Below, piece after piece: positions 42,066-53,400 of a stretch of DNA of 64,000 nt. Position 1 is the stretch's first letter; each line of letters starts with the position of its first letter. The position numbers were made by a program, and so were the translations under genes. Origin of the DNA: Ustilago trichophora (taxonomy: Eukaryota; Basidiomycota; Ustilaginomycetes; Ustilaginales; Ustilaginaceae); the NCBI GenBank assembly GCA_900323505.1, contig OOIN01000028.1:186001-250000 (forward strand). Direction: 5' to 3'. The notes under the pieces are model-generated. The model worked only from the letters and a program-made list of their open reading frames with translations. It was not told the origin of the DNA and made no database searches.

Positions 42066-44312
42066 CTAGGCAGCATAGGCCCATCTCTGACCATGTGTCA
42101 GATCCTTCTCCTCCAGATGTCCGATCTCGGACTCGATGCCGACATCCTCTTCGCCCTTCTCTCCCGGAGTCAAATCATCAAATGGATGCCAACTGGCCCT
42201 CTTATCCAATCTCAACTTCTTCTCTCCCCTTGCATCCATTCCGGCATACAGCTCCTTGGTCTTTCGCTCGTCGAATCGTCGGCCCACTGCACCGATCTTA
42301 CCCAATGTCTCAAAAAACACGAGGAAGACCAGGCTGCCAGCGACGACACCCATCAGGTTGAGCGAGTTCCAGTCCTTTTTCAGCGGCAGTACTGCAAATT
42401 CTACCGACGCTAGGAAGCGGAACATGATGCGGACCCAACGGGGCACCAAAGTGGACCCGTACACGTCGAGGTTCCTATGCATGCATCCGATGAGTCCAAG
42501 ACAGAGCAAGACGCAGGAAGCGGATCCGCCAAAGTACCACACGTATCCGCCCTTGATCTTGTCGTGCGAGATGAGGGACGATAGCGAAGCGGCCATGAGG
42601 ACCAGAGATGCTGTGAGCGGATAGTGGATGTGGCCAAAGGTGATGCTCGTGAACGAGTTTCGGCGAAGTGCATGCTGGTAGACTCGACTACCATCAGCAT
42701 CGTAGTAGATCCAGATGACGAGGACGCTAATCGTGATGCCCAGTGCAGCGCGGCCGAACTCCGGATTGACACCGTAATACCCTGGGCGAGCGATAAAGTT
42801 GCTACTGATGATAGATTCTCCGACGATCAGGATGACGAAGAGAACGTAACGCTCGATCGAGTGCTCGTGCGACTGAGCTGGGATAAACATGTGATTCCCT
42901 GTTCGTTTCTGGCGCCCGTGGAAGAGCTTGATCGCCGCCGCTACGACGTAGGCTCGAGCGAGCTCGACGAGAATTCCCGCAGACATGAGGATGAGGATCA
43001 GCAGGGGACTGCTTGTCAGAGTGATGGGGATGTAGATGGCAGCGATCACCGTCATGGCCAGCGCATTGAGCCATAGAGCCTTGCGAAACTTGGGCAGGCA
43101 GAACCCGTAGTAGATGTAAATGCCGAGCCTCCACAGCTTGGAGACGAGGAAGAAGCCTATCGCCGCATGAATGGCTCTGTCGTAGCCTGCGGTGAACCAA
43201 TAGTTGCCAAAGGCAGGAACGGCCAGCCTCACCTCTTCCGAGGAAGACGCAGCATCACCGCCAGAACGACGGAAGATTTGTTCGATCTCAGCCACAATCC
43301 CATGTGCCTCCATCTGAGCCGGCGCATCCCCTGCTGCCTCTTCACTATGCAGTAGCGCCAGCAACTCCGGTGTCGCCTTGACGATTTCCACACCCGAAAT
43401 ATTGGCACAGTAGCCACCTAGCAAAATCATCCATCCGAGCAGCAACAACCTCTCTAGCATATCATCCGTCCCGCTCGTGTTCAAAAACAGCCTGACATCC
43501 GTCCAAATGGAGAAACACGGCCAGAAGGAAAGCACAAACTTGAGCGCGTTGATCGCCGAGCTACTTTCGGCCGTTGCGTGACCCAACCCGTTGACGACAG
43601 CGACAAAGATGAGGTCGAAAACCAGTTCGAACTGGCTCGGCTTGCGTTCGTCCTTTTCACGGTAGAGCTTGTTGCCATGCAGCCACTGGCGGATGACAGG
43701 TCGCTTGAGTAGGTGGCGGAAGGTGATGGGTACATCGTCGCCGTGGATCTCTACATGAGGTTTGTCGGAGGCTTTGCTGCGCTCTCGTCCATGTACGAGG
43801 TCGAAGAGGCTTCCTGCGCGAGAGTGCTGATGGAAGCCTTTGGATCGGCGACGGAGGTGCGTTTGCGAGTTGTACTGGCTCGTAGCTGCAGGGAACTTTT
43901 CGACGCTGGACTGGGTGGTGTATCTGCTATCCTGAGTGTAGTCGACTGCCATGGGGGCGGCGTGGGTGGTGAAACCCGCCTGGCTAGCGCCAGAGACCGA
44001 GTGATTGGTGGTGATGGGTTGGAGAGGAATCACCGTTTCGTGTGGGGCGACGTCGTGAGCGTGGGCATGCTGGCGATGCTGCTCGGTAGTCTCGACCTCG
44101 TGCCAGCTAGTTTCGGAGGGGTGAGAGGTGACGTGTTGCTGGTAGGGATGGGAAATGGAAGCTGTGCTCTCGTGATATCGGTGGCCAAAGGGGCCGTAGA
44201 GGTTGGGGTCGATCACTTCTTCCTGCTGATCATCTGGACTGGGAGGGTGTGAGTCGGGTGCGGGCGGTGTGACGGCGTCGTAGCCCCGAAAGGGGCGGTG
44301 GAAGCCAGACAT
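42066..44312 (-). CDS. LtrA-family (low temperature requirement A) multi-pass membrane protein
   Basis: A single-exon frame of 748 residues from ATG 44312. The first 195 residues are His/Ser/Thr/Gln-rich and probably cytosolic. The LtrA family begins at about 222 with KPSQFELVFDLIFVAVVNGL. That ELVFDL(I/V)F block is the most conserved part of the family, known from bacteria and many fungi. About ten further hydrophobic spans follow: FVLSFWPCFSIWTDVRLFL near 260, LLLLGWMILLGGYC near 290, YFVLFVILIVGESII-like near 490-510, ALGITISVLVIWIYY and LMGVVAGSLVFLVFFETLG near 675. The GESI block is another family hallmark. The biochemical role of LtrA proteins is unknown; the name comes from a Listeria mutant. 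The end is basic and hydrophilic. No catalytic residue can be named. Confidence 0.85.
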   Translation of the reverse strand: MSGFHRPFRGYDAVTPPAPDSHPPSPDDQQEEVIDPNLYGPFGHRYHESTASISHPYQQHVTSHPSETSWHEVETTEQHRQHAHAHDVAPHETVIPLQPITTNHSVSGASQAGFTTHAAPMAVDYTQDSRYTTQSSVEKFPAATSQYNSQTHLRRRSKGFHQHSRAGSLFDLVHGRERSKASDKPHVEIHGDDVPITFRHLLKRPVIRQWLHGNKLYREKDERKPSQFELVFDLIFVAVVNGLGHATAESSSAINALKFVLSFWPCFSIWTDVRLFLNTSGTDDMLERLLLLGWMILLGGYCANISGVEIVKATPELLALLHSEEAAGDAPAQMEAHGIVAEIEQIFRRSGGDAASSSEEVRLAVPAFGNYWFTAGYDRAIHAAIGFFLVSKLWRLGIYIYYGFCLPKFRKALWLNALAMTVIAAIYIPITLTSSPLLILILMSAGILVELARAYVVAAAIKLFHGRQKRTGNHMFIPAQSHEHSIERYVLFVILIVGESIISSNFIARPGYYGVNPEFGRAALGITISVLVIWIYYDADGSRVYQHALRRNSFTSITFGHIHYPLTASLVLMAASLSSLISHDKIKGGYVWYFGGSASCVLLCLGLIGCMHRNLDVYGSTLVPRWVRIMFRFLASVEFAVLPLKKDWNSLNLMGVVAGSLVFLVFFETLGKIGAVGRRFDERKTKELYAGMDARGEKKLRLDKRASWHPFDDLTPGEKGEEDVGIESEIGHLEEKDLTHGQRWAYAA

Positions 44313-45347
44313 TGCAGCAACAGCCGGTGATGACTACGCTGTGAATGCTTGGAGTGAAAATTGATGCTGAGTCGAAGCAAGGTCGAAAGGGAGGTCAAGA
44401 GGTCTGTGAAGGGAGACGACCTCTTTCGCGTCTTGTCAGCGCAGCTCAGAGCCTACGGACAAACCCGCTTGTGAAGACGTAAGGGGGGAGGGAACCGACG
44501 GTTGAAACAGTTGTGGGAAGAGTTAAAAACAAGCCGAGGTGACGATCCCACAGGCAACTTCAAGACTGTGAGGGTTGCTGGTGGGGAGGACTGTGTGTGG
44601 GGCTAGTGCAGGCCAATGAAGCTAGAGCCTTTGCCTTAGACTGAGATCCGAGCGATTGATAAGACTGCTTGGAATGACATTTTGCTGTGCGATTGTTGCG
44701 TCTGTTTGACATGCAATACTCTGCATGGTGCATACTAGAGTCACAAAGGGGCTGTGCGTGCCCCACCACGAATTCATTCTCTCAACACCTTCCACCTTTG
44801 CTCCACCAAATGCAAAAGACACAGGCTACAGCGTAGTACTATCTCGCTTCGAAGACACCTTGCTTTGCAACCTCTTCAGCGTGGAGGAACAGGACGCAAC
44901 GAAATCGGTGGTGTGTTGCATGGTGTTGCATGGTGTTGCATGGTGTTGCATGGTGTTGGTTGGAAGCGTCGGACAGCCGGGGAATACGAGCGTGCCAAGA
45001 CCCGGGAGCATGCATTTCCTTGCATGAAACAAGAAAATTTGACAGCCCTCGTGCCCCCCAAATCTCCCGAAAAGTGCTATTTCTAGAAGATCGCGCAAAC
45101 GAAAGTGAGACCAACACCTCTCTGCCTGAAATCCCGATCTGATCATCATCAATGTCCATGATAGACGCGATGGGCAGCTTTCACTCACCAACAGGCTCTC
45201 ATTATGGCAGCACTCACCGAAGCGGGACACAGAGAATCGTAGCTGTAAAGTTGTAGGTGCGATTAGATTAAAACGAGCAAACCACTTGCAGTGGCAGCAC
45301 TGTAGTGGGAAAACGAGCATACAAAGGGGAGTTTGGTTGTCCAAGCT
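44313..45347. promoter_or_regulatory. Promoter of the LtrA-family gene and 3' region of the PRXL2-like giant gene
   Basis: About 1.03 kb between two co-oriented minus-strand genes. It contains a five-copy ten-base tandem repeat at 44911-44960. Frames across it are short or made only of the repeat. Confidence 0.5.
44911..44960. repeat. Ten-base tandem repeat, five copies (unit TGGTGTTGCA)
   Basis: Three exact central copies are flanked by a left copy and a right copy that differ at a base or two. Because ten is not a multiple of three, all frames through it cycle among His, Ala, Thr, Pro, Cys, Asn, Met and Gln on the minus strand. Confidence 0.92.
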
Positions 45348-48300
45348 TTAAAAAATTCCGTTACGACCATCTTCGAACTCGATCGGTTCGTCGTTCTCTT
45401 CTGCCGAGTCTTCCTCTTCTTCCTCGTCTTCTTCATCCCTGCGGCTTGCATCGGCTGCGTGCTCGTCACTCTCATCCTCATTTGCCTCCTCAACAAGGTG
45501 CTCCAGGTTGGTTTTGCCTCGGAAAGTGTTAAAGCTGTAGAAGCTGTTGCTTTGGGCAAGGCTTGCAGAGGGACTGTTGTTGCTGCTGCTGTTTGCTGTA
45601 GTGCGCAGAGAGCGGGCAGGAGACTGGGTGGCAGACATGGAGGGCTCGGTGTCACTGTCTGCATCAGCGGCCTCTTGGCCGAAACCGCCGTCGCTAAACT
45701 GGCTTGGCGAGAGACTGTTATCGATCGTGTTCGATTTGCCGCCGTTGGTGCGGGCAGTCTTGCCGTAGTACTTGTGTGAAGGCTGGCGGGAGAGCGAGTC
45801 GTACACGTCGAGATCCATCAGGAAGCTTCCTGGTGCTGAAAGGTCGGCCATGGACACAGGGGTTGGTGTGACGGCGGCTTTGGAGGTGATGGCTGTGGCG
45901 TCGTCGATCATCGTTTTGTCGCCCGTCGAGGAGCCGACTGCGCCATCAGACGAGTCCTCGCCTGCAGTGGCGATACCAAGCCCAGTGGCGGCAGGGGCTG
46001 CGACACTAGCGCCTCCGTTGGATCGTGCGATCACGTTGTTGCGGAAGATCGAGAGCGGCTTTGAGCCATTTTGCCCCGCCTTCTCGGCGGGAGCTTCACT
46101 CTGCTTCGACGAGGTCACGGTCTGCTGAGTTGGCGTCGTAGCACCATTGCTGCTGCCGTTGGCATGGGCAGCGCGCAACGACTTGCTCGAAGCGCTGTGG
46201 TGCAGATGGTTAGCAGGCACGGCGAGATGATTCTCCAGCGACAACTTGCCCGCCGAAGGTTCTTGGCGGCTCTTTGTTCGCAGACTGCCCAGACCAGCCT
46301 GAGACGAAGATCCCAGCTCAAATCGCCTGCGCAGCTCCGACATGGACTGAGCCTTGTTCATCGAGCTAATGGCTGCTGGAGCAGAAACGTCGCTGGGCCT
46401 ACCGCCGCGGGTGTCAAACGAAGTGGCGCGCGACTCGAACTCGATATCCGTCTGCTGGGTCTCGAACGATTCGCGAACACGTCCGTCGTAAGAGATCTTT
46501 CGCATGGCCGAAGCGGATCGGGGACCAGCACTGAGCCCACGAGCAGGTGCAAAGTCAGTGCTGAGATCTGCCATGGAGCCAGACGTAGGCAGCGAGACTT
46601 GCGACTTGCTAAATCGGCCGGGGAAACGGCCCCACAGGCTGGGTCGGTTGAAGCGCGAGTTGGTGCTGCCACCTGTGGTCGAAGCTGCCACCGCCGAGCC
46701 GGACGCGCTGCCAAGGCTGGTGTCCATCATGGCGGCGGCGTCAGCCTTGCTCGACTTCTTACCGCGAGATCGGCCCAGCGAACGGGTCTGGCGGCGATTC
46801 TGGTTGCCGCCCGCCAACATGGCCGCACGTGCCTCCTTTTCTTCAACAGTGAACATGGGTTTGGGTGTCTTGAGCGACAGATCACAGCCTGCCTGAGCGA
46901 GGATTCGGGGAAGATCCATGTGGCCATCTGCCGTGGTCATGCGGTGGGTGAAGGAGCACTGCAGACCGGGTCCCAGGATAAAGTCACCACCGAGCAACTT
47001 CATGTCACCCGGATTGCGGATGGGCATATCGAACAGACCCTTCTTGATGGCCACCAGGATACCCTTGGTCATACTCATGCTCGCATAGTCGGGACGGGCG
47101 CAGATCGGATTAGCATCGTTGGTTCGCAGCGTCATGCCAAGCGCCCTGTAAACATTGCGCTTGGGATCGGCGTACATTGGGTAGGGCACCTGCATGACCT
47201 CACGGTACGCCTTGATGACGTGCCAATCTCCCTGGCCGACAATGACAAAGTCCAAGTTGGCCTTCTTGAGCGGCAGCGGGTCGATGTTGCGGATCGACAT
47301 GGCAAACTGCTGGCAGAAACCACACCACCAATGTCGGAGGAAGCAGACGAGCGTGCGACGCTTCTTGAAGAGATCACCAAAGATGACCTCTTGGCCCTGC
47401 TGGTTGTAGACGAGGCACTGCGAGGCTTCGAACAGCTGCAGCATCGAAGGAGGGTGAATGGCATAGGATCCCTCAGGAATACCAGCCTCACGAGCAGCAG
47501 CCTTGACCTCATCCGACTCGTCCTCGTTGATGATGTTCATGAGCATCGTGTTCTTCATGTTGGCCTTGGCTGCGGCGTCGAGCGCCTTTTTGCTCTTGTC
47601 CATGGAAGCAGGTCGAGGCTTGGAGCTTGTGGTGCTCTGAGCATCGCTGCTCGTGTTTCGGACTCTGTCAACGATCTTGAGCTCCTGCTCAAGACCCCAA
47701 CCACCAGCTGCAGAGGGAGCAGCTGCAGCTACACCATTGCGCGCCGCATTGGCCCGAATGCTGGCCGACCTGGTGCTGGCGCCGTCGGAGCGGTTCGAGT
47801 CATGAATGCTGGCCGACTTACGCTTCGCATCCAGGAATGAGTCGCGCTTGCTGATGCTGGCCGTGTCGCCACTGCCAACCCGCTGGTGCTGCATGAATCG
47901 GACCGCATTGGGGATCGAAGGCGAAGAGTCTTGCAGAGTCGTCTTGCCCTTGTCGGGGTCGTCTTTGTCCAGCACGAACTGCATGCCTTCCACCTCGAGC
48001 ACCGACTTTTGCGCCGCATCGCTGGCCACGCGGAACTGACCACCAGATCCAACAGGAGCGGTGGTGGGCCTCTTGATCGTAGCTCGCGAAGGTGTACGAG
48101 ACGCAGCGGGGGCAGGAGCGCCTGTTTCTAGCGCGGAAGATGTACCGGCACTCGAGCCGTTAGCGGCCGAAAGATCGCGGGACGAGGCGCTGGCACGTGG
48201 GACCTTGCCGATACCAAGCCCAAACTGGCCAGTTGCGCCCGTGGTAGCAGCTGCAGTGCTTGGGCGCTTGCTGCTCTTGGCTGGAAGGTAGGCAGGAGAA

Positions 48301-50435
48301 CCGTTGGGCCCTTTCTGGCCCATGCGAGCTTGAGCGGCCTCCTGGGCCATGCGGATAAAGTCGGAGCCGCTGGTGCTGCGAGTGTGCTGAATTGTGGGCA
48401 CTCCTTCGTCCTGGTTGGGTGGCAAGGAAACCGACTGCTGAGCTGGGCTCTGCTGAGGCGAAGAGCCTGCTGCATCCGAGTAGGAGCCGCTCGTGACACT
48501 AGGGCGGCGCTCGGACTCGTCGGCGTCAGAGGGAACAGGCTTCCTTCGGATGCGGTAGGTCGAGGTAGAGCTGGCAGCAGAACCGATGGAAGTGGAGCTG
48601 TCTCGCCTAGCACCACTGCCGTTGGGAATTGACAGCGTGCCGAACGGGCTGGCTGGACTTTTGCTCAATTTGCTGTCGAGCGAAGTCTGGCTTCGACTGG
48701 ATAGGGCTCTGCGGGGCGACTCGTCTGCAGTCAGAGAGCGGAACGTCTTTACAGGACTGCTGGTGGGAGAGACCGATTCTCCCGCAGAAGGAATCCATTC
48801 AGGTGCGGGAGGTGTTGGTGGCACGACCTGGCCTAGCATCGAGGGAGCGATTGCGGAAGCAGGCTTGAGATCCGAATCGACAGACGAGTCTGAGATCTGT
48901 TCGATGGGTGCAGCAGTCTCAGCGTCACCGACAGGCTGCATTTGCTCGTCAGCCTTTCGCGCAGTGGCAGAGCTCTCATGATTGATGCTGGTCGGCTCGG
49001 AGGCAGGCTGTGTGGTGTTGGACTCTGCATCCTTTTCATGCTCAGCGCTAGACCTAGGTGTCGTAAAAACTTCGGCAACTTTCAGTTCGGCAGCGGATTC
49101 GTCCTTGGCTTTCCATGTGGCGGGCTTGGTTGCCGGGCTTTCCTCATGCCCGCATCCTGACGAGGCGGAGCTCTGGGCTTGTTGGTGAGCATCGTCGCCC
49201 TCGAACTCGACATTCTCGACCGAGCGCCCCTCGCCCTTGGACGAAGAGGTGGCAGAAGAATCTGTGGACAGCATCGAGTCGCGTTTGGATGGTTCGGCGC
49301 CCACCAATCCTGACGATGCGACGAAAATGGGAGATCCTGAGGAGTTGAATGCAGGCGAAGCTGACTTGTAGTAGATGCCGCTCCTGCGTTTCTTACTTTC
49401 TGGCGAAGGGATTTCGAAACTCTTGCTGGCAATGATAGGCATCAAGGTGGCGGTACGATAGTCACCGGTAAGAAAGCTGCTGTGACGGCGCGAAGCAGAC
49501 GTCGACGATGTGATAGGTGCGGCCGCTTCTAGACCGCTAGAGGATGGTGTGTGATGGGAGTCGCTGTGAGCTTCAAACTCGCGAGTACGACGGATCCACG
49601 AGGCACGCTTGGAAGCGGGCTGAGCTGATGCACCGATGGTGAGTTCTCGCAGGCCTCCAGAGGAAGTGATGACAGCCCTGTTGGCGAAATCCAAATGCGC
49701 TGGAAGCGACTCGGGTGTATGGGGCGAGACAGAAACGCGCTGTGGCGCGGTACCGGGACGTCTCGTCCTGAAAACACGAGGAGATGAAGTAGAAGATGAC
49801 AGCGGCGAGTCTTGCTCAGATACTCCAGCCGTGGAAGACGAAGAGCGATGCTGATGAAACTTTTGCTCAAAGATGAGCTGACTGCGACGCTTGGAGTGAG
49901 GAAAGGCGCGGTCGACGTAAGGTCGTCGGTAAACAAAACGATCGTGGTGGTCAATGTCTCCAGTGTAAGCAGCTTCGTAGCGAGTGTCTTCTGAATCGAG
50001 ATCTTCGAGGAAAGCAGAATCGTCCGAATTGGGCGAGGTGAGTGTGTCAGATGTACGTGGTTCGGCTTCGAACTCGTGTGTAGGCAAAAGGGGGCTTCTC
50101 CTTAGGCTGAGACCTGCTTCCATGCGATCGTTGGGTACAACGATGCTGGTAGCGTCGGCCAGGAGGCCGAGGGCAACGGGAGCCGAGGCGGAGGAGGGGA
50201 GGTGGTGGGCTGAGCGGGAGGTAGCTGAACCCAGAGCCGAAGCAGCAGCCGCAGCTGGTGCGGAGGTGCCAAAAGCACGCGGGGCAGCGCGCGGGGAAGA
50301 GTGGTCGATGACAGGAGACGGAGAGGTGGAAGATGCGCAAGAGGCGATAGGGGATTGCGGGGGCGATGTGTGGTGAAAATCGGCAAAAGTAGTGTGTCCG
50401 TGGAAGCTTGGAGATCGTAGGTACGACACAGTCAT
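45348..50435 (-). CDS. Giant low-complexity protein with an embedded PRXL2/AhpC-TSA-type thioredoxin fold
   Basis: The protein has 1695 residues from ATG 50435; eight more codons are open upstream, but only from a GTG. Residues 1-960 and 1230-1695 are Ser/Ala/Thr/Pro-rich and probably disordered. Between about 985 and 1190 lies a folded island: DLFKKRRTLVCFLRHWWCGFCQQFA, with Cys1038 and Cys1041 in a CGFC motif, then LDFVIVGQGDWHVIKAYREV, YADPKRNVYRALGM, and a final LLGGDFILGPGLQCSFTHRM. This order fits the AhpC/TSA antioxidant-like (PRXL2/SelU-type) family, which usually occurs as a stand-alone domain of about 200 residues. A basic block, RSLGRSRGKKSSK, follows it, and the protein ends in an acidic E/D-rich tail. 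Redox activity is inferred from the CxxC. The flanking disordered parts suggest a scaffold; the partner is unknown. Confidence 0.85.
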   Translation of the reverse strand: MTVSYLRSPSFHGHTTFADFHHTSPPQSPIASCASSTSPSPVIDHSSPRAAPRAFGTSAPAAAAASALGSATSRSAHHLPSSASAPVALGLLADATSIVVPNDRMEAGLSLRRSPLLPTHEFEAEPRTSDTLTSPNSDDSAFLEDLDSEDTRYEAAYTGDIDHHDRFVYRRPYVDRAFPHSKRRSQLIFEQKFHQHRSSSSTAGVSEQDSPLSSSTSSPRVFRTRRPGTAPQRVSVSPHTPESLPAHLDFANRAVITSSGGLRELTIGASAQPASKRASWIRRTREFEAHSDSHHTPSSSGLEAAAPITSSTSASRRHSSFLTGDYRTATLMPIIASKSFEIPSPESKKRRSGIYYKSASPAFNSSGSPIFVASSGLVGAEPSKRDSMLSTDSSATSSSKGEGRSVENVEFEGDDAHQQAQSSASSGCGHEESPATKPATWKAKDESAAELKVAEVFTTPRSSAEHEKDAESNTTQPASEPTSINHESSATARKADEQMQPVGDAETAAPIEQISDSSVDSDLKPASAIAPSMLGQVVPPTPPAPEWIPSAGESVSPTSSPVKTFRSLTADESPRRALSSRSQTSLDSKLSKSPASPFGTLSIPNGSGARRDSSTSIGSAASSTSTYRIRRKPVPSDADESERRPSVTSGSYSDAAGSSPQQSPAQQSVSLPPNQDEGVPTIQHTRSTSGSDFIRMAQEAAQARMGQKGPNGSPAYLPAKSSKRPSTAAATTGATGQFGLGIGKVPRASASSRDLSAANGSSAGTSSALETGAPAPAASRTPSRATIKRPTTAPVGSGGQFRVASDAAQKSVLEVEGMQFVLDKDDPDKGKTTLQDSSPSIPNAVRFMQHQRVGSGDTASISKRDSFLDAKRKSASIHDSNRSDGASTRSASIRANAARNGVAAAAPSAAGGWGLEQELKIVDRVRNTSSDAQSTTSSKPRPASMDKSKKALDAAAKANMKNTMLMNIINEDESDEVKAAAREAGIPEGSYAIHPPSMLQLFEASQCLVYNQQGQEVIFGDLFKKRRTLVCFLRHWWCGFCQQFAMSIRNIDPLPLKKANLDFVIVGQGDWHVIKAYREVMQVPYPMYADPKRNVYRALGMTLRTNDANPICARPDYASMSMTKGILVAIKKGLFDMPIRNPGDMKLLGGDFILGPGLQCSFTHRMTTADGHMDLPRILAQAGCDLSLKTPKPMFTVEEKEARAAMLAGGNQNRRQTRSLGRSRGKKSSKADAAAMMDTSLGSASGSAVAASTTGGSTNSRFNRPSLWGRFPGRFSKSQVSLPTSGSMADLSTDFAPARGLSAGPRSASAMRKISYDGRVRESFETQQTDIEFESRATSFDTRGGRPSDVSAPAAISSMNKAQSMSELRRRFELGSSSQAGLGSLRTKSRQEPSAGKLSLENHLAVPANHLHHSASSKSLRAAHANGSSNGATTPTQQTVTSSKQSEAPAEKAGQNGSKPLSIFRNNVIARSNGGASVAAPAATGLGIATAGEDSSDGAVGSSTGDKTMIDDATAITSKAAVTPTPVSMADLSAPGSFLMDLDVYDSLSRQPSHKYYGKTARTNGGKSNTIDNSLSPSQFSDGGFGQEAADADSDTEPSMSATQSPARSLRTTANSSSNNSPSASLAQSNSFYSFNTFRGKTNLEHLVEEANEDESDEHAADASRRDEEDEEEEEDSAEENDEPIEFEDGRNGIF

Positions 50436-53400
50436 CACCGTGGGTGTTGAGTCGAACACGAGTCTCGATTCTCAGGCAAGAAGCCTTGCAGCGGTCTTTT
50501 CGTCGTATTGCTGTCGAGCGATTAAGCTGGACTGAGACTGACACGAAGCGAGCAAGCTGAAATGGGGACTGGTGGTCCGTTGGTGAGCGGAGGCTGGCAA
50601 TTGGCTGCAAGCGATTCGATGAGATGAGGGCGTTGATTCTTGGGGATGTGGCATTCGAGTTTGTCCAAAGAGCATAGGTTGGAGAGAAGATGATGGTCGA
50701 AGCGTTCAAGAAGATCCAAGGGGCTAGATTAGAGGAGACCGAAGTACGAAGCAGACGTTGTGTGGATCCGTGGTGTTTGTTCGAGAAAAGGGGCGCTTGG
50801 GTTGCGAAAGCTTGGATTGGAATGGCGGGCTTGAGAGAGGAGGAGGAGGAGGAGGAGGAGGAGGAGGAGGAGGATGAGGAGGAAAAGGCAGTGGTGTTCG
50901 TTTGGAGAAAAGAAAGGAGGTTCGCGATGAATGGCGAGAGAGGCTATGGATGGAACAGCATCACGATGAGCGCGGGACGGAAGCCGGGTATGTAGCGCAG
51001 GGGAAAGCCATGCGATCCGAAGGGAGAAGAGAGAGAGATCCAGATGTTGGACCGGAAAGGGAGGGGAAAGGGGAAGGAGGAAGGGGAGGACGACAACGAC
51101 GACGAGGCGACGGCGACGGCGACGGCGGGCGGATGGAGAGGGAGGAGGGAGGAGGAGGAGAAGGACAGAGGAAGGGAAGGGAAAGATTGACAGGAACGGG
51201 CAGGCAAAGGAAAAGCTGAGGAAGTGCTGTCGAATGCTATCGCCGGCGCCGCGTCGTTCAACTCAGATTTGGGACTGGCTTTCGCTCAGCCAAACCAAAT
51301 TCTAGCCTTTGGAGTGACGGCTGCTTGCGGAGAGAATTCATCAGAATCAGGCGAACGCAGACAACAAGCAACATTCGGCAAGCGACAAGAGCAACAGCAC
51401 CGGCATCAGCATCTGGGTTGAAGCGGCGTGGGGACACAGCTAGTCTACTATATTCGGTTGGTCAGACAGGCAGCGGAGGTGGGATACAGTAGGGTGAAGT
51501 GCAGTTGAGCGGAGAAGAAGAGGGAAGGATTAGGAGATTGACAGGCCAGACCATGGCTAAGAGACAGAGAGAGTGTGTGTGCGTGTGTGGGTCATGCGTG
51601 TGAGTGAAACCGCTCAGGAGCAGGCACAGCTCAGTAGCGACAGGGGAGGAAACGAGTGGTCGACAGCCCATCATCCCAAAAGCGAAACGGGCGGTGGCGG
51701 CGGAGATGGAGGCGGATCCAGAGTCGAGAGAATGGACCCACAGACAGCATTTGAGACTGTGCTGCTGCTGGCGCGCGATGGACTGGACTGGATACAGAAG
51801 AGAGAAAAAGACGGTTTACGGCGACTGGTCGTGCGTGCATCAGATGGCTCGCTTAAGACGTGGAAAGATCTCGGGTTGAATCTGGACCTGACATTTCGAG
51901 AGTCCCTTGTTTTTTTCTCGTGTCTAGACAAGCGCTTGGTCTGCGATCCCCTATATTGATGGCAACATCATATGAAAGACAGAGACGGAGATGGTCGTAT
52001 CATGGACGCAAATGTCAACAAGATGGCCAAGCAACGAGGCACAAGCTGGACGACACATTGAGGTGGGGGTGAGTTAAAATATAGGGTTAAGACAGCTTTG
52101 CTCAGCAAATGATTGCTTGTGCTGATCACGGAAATGGGGCAAACAAGTTTTTCGAGCTCCGTTGTCAATAGGCTGATATCCAGCTGCTCTTGCATGGGAT
52201 TGAACCACACGCAAACGGCTACAATCCATTTAGGCGCGAGTGATTGAACGGTGCCAGCAACAGGGCGGGACCACAGTGTCAGAACATTCTACAACAGTGT
52301 GGAAACGCAGCAAAACCACACGAGATTTGAGCTGCACGAAAGCCGCAGGGGGCGTCGAGTCGCAGCTGACCACTAAGACACAGACTCAGAGGCCGGACTG
52401 GCTGAATTGCAAAAAAAAAAAAAAAAAACAATGTTTAAGACGGCAAACAACTGATTGCCTTGTTCAACCTTGAAGAGCGCTTAAGCTTGGTTTGTCTTTT
52501 TTGATTGTTTGCGTCGACTGCATTTGGTGTATCATAGCTGTATGACGAGTTCTCGAGATTCGGAACCTCATCGCACGCCACCTTTTTGTTCAAGCAAGCC
52601 ATCTTCTTTGCAAAAAAAAAAACAGCGGAGCACAAACTCGTCCCACACTTGAACAATCTTGTGAAGCGTTCAAACGCTTAAGACCTTGAGCAAGAGGAGA
52701 GAGACAAATAAAAATAAAATAAAATCACAACAGACAGTATGCAGGCCTTTAAAGCGAGATGCAAAGAACCATAAAGTACACTCTCTCACTCTTCTGATTT
52801 TCAGGGCGGAAAGTCTAAAAGGGGCAGGTCAGACCAGCCAAGTGCATTCTCGTAAGTGCATCTCGTCGATCAGGGCCCAACTTGGTCTTTCTCTCTCTCT
52901 CTCTCTCTTGACAAAACCACCTCCGAATTTCCTTGTTCTTGAGCGCGACACCACTCTCTCTGTGACTGTCGTAGACCTGGCACAACATCCTCCATTCGCC
53001 GTTTGAAAATTGATGTTGGGCTCTACTTCATATCCGCACTCTTTCATTTCATCCTATCGTTTTCCCCACCGACCCCGCTCTTGTTCGAACGTCGACCGTT
53101 CCACCACTCGAGTAAGCGCACAATACGCATGCGTTCTTCTGCCTATCCGGCCTCCGATTCCTTGTTCCAAAACTCTGCTTAGCCGCTCTCCCTCTTCCGA
53201 CTGCTCAACCGTCTTGCACACGGGATCCTCTCACAGCGCCAATCTGAAACATAGCTACACTAACCTTGACCCGTCGTGATCGTCACGCGCCCTGTCTCGT
53301 CTATTCCAAAGGCATCCGGAGTAACTCATGCCTTCCGATCCGACTCGGCACACATACCTGCTCCGTCGTCATCCACACCGACACCGCTTGCAACATCTCT

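Noticed and set aside
44826..45344. Minus-strand frame of 172 codons through the ten-base repeat
   Set aside because: Its repeat-derived HATPCNTMQH-like stretch is an artefact of the tandem repeat; no other support.
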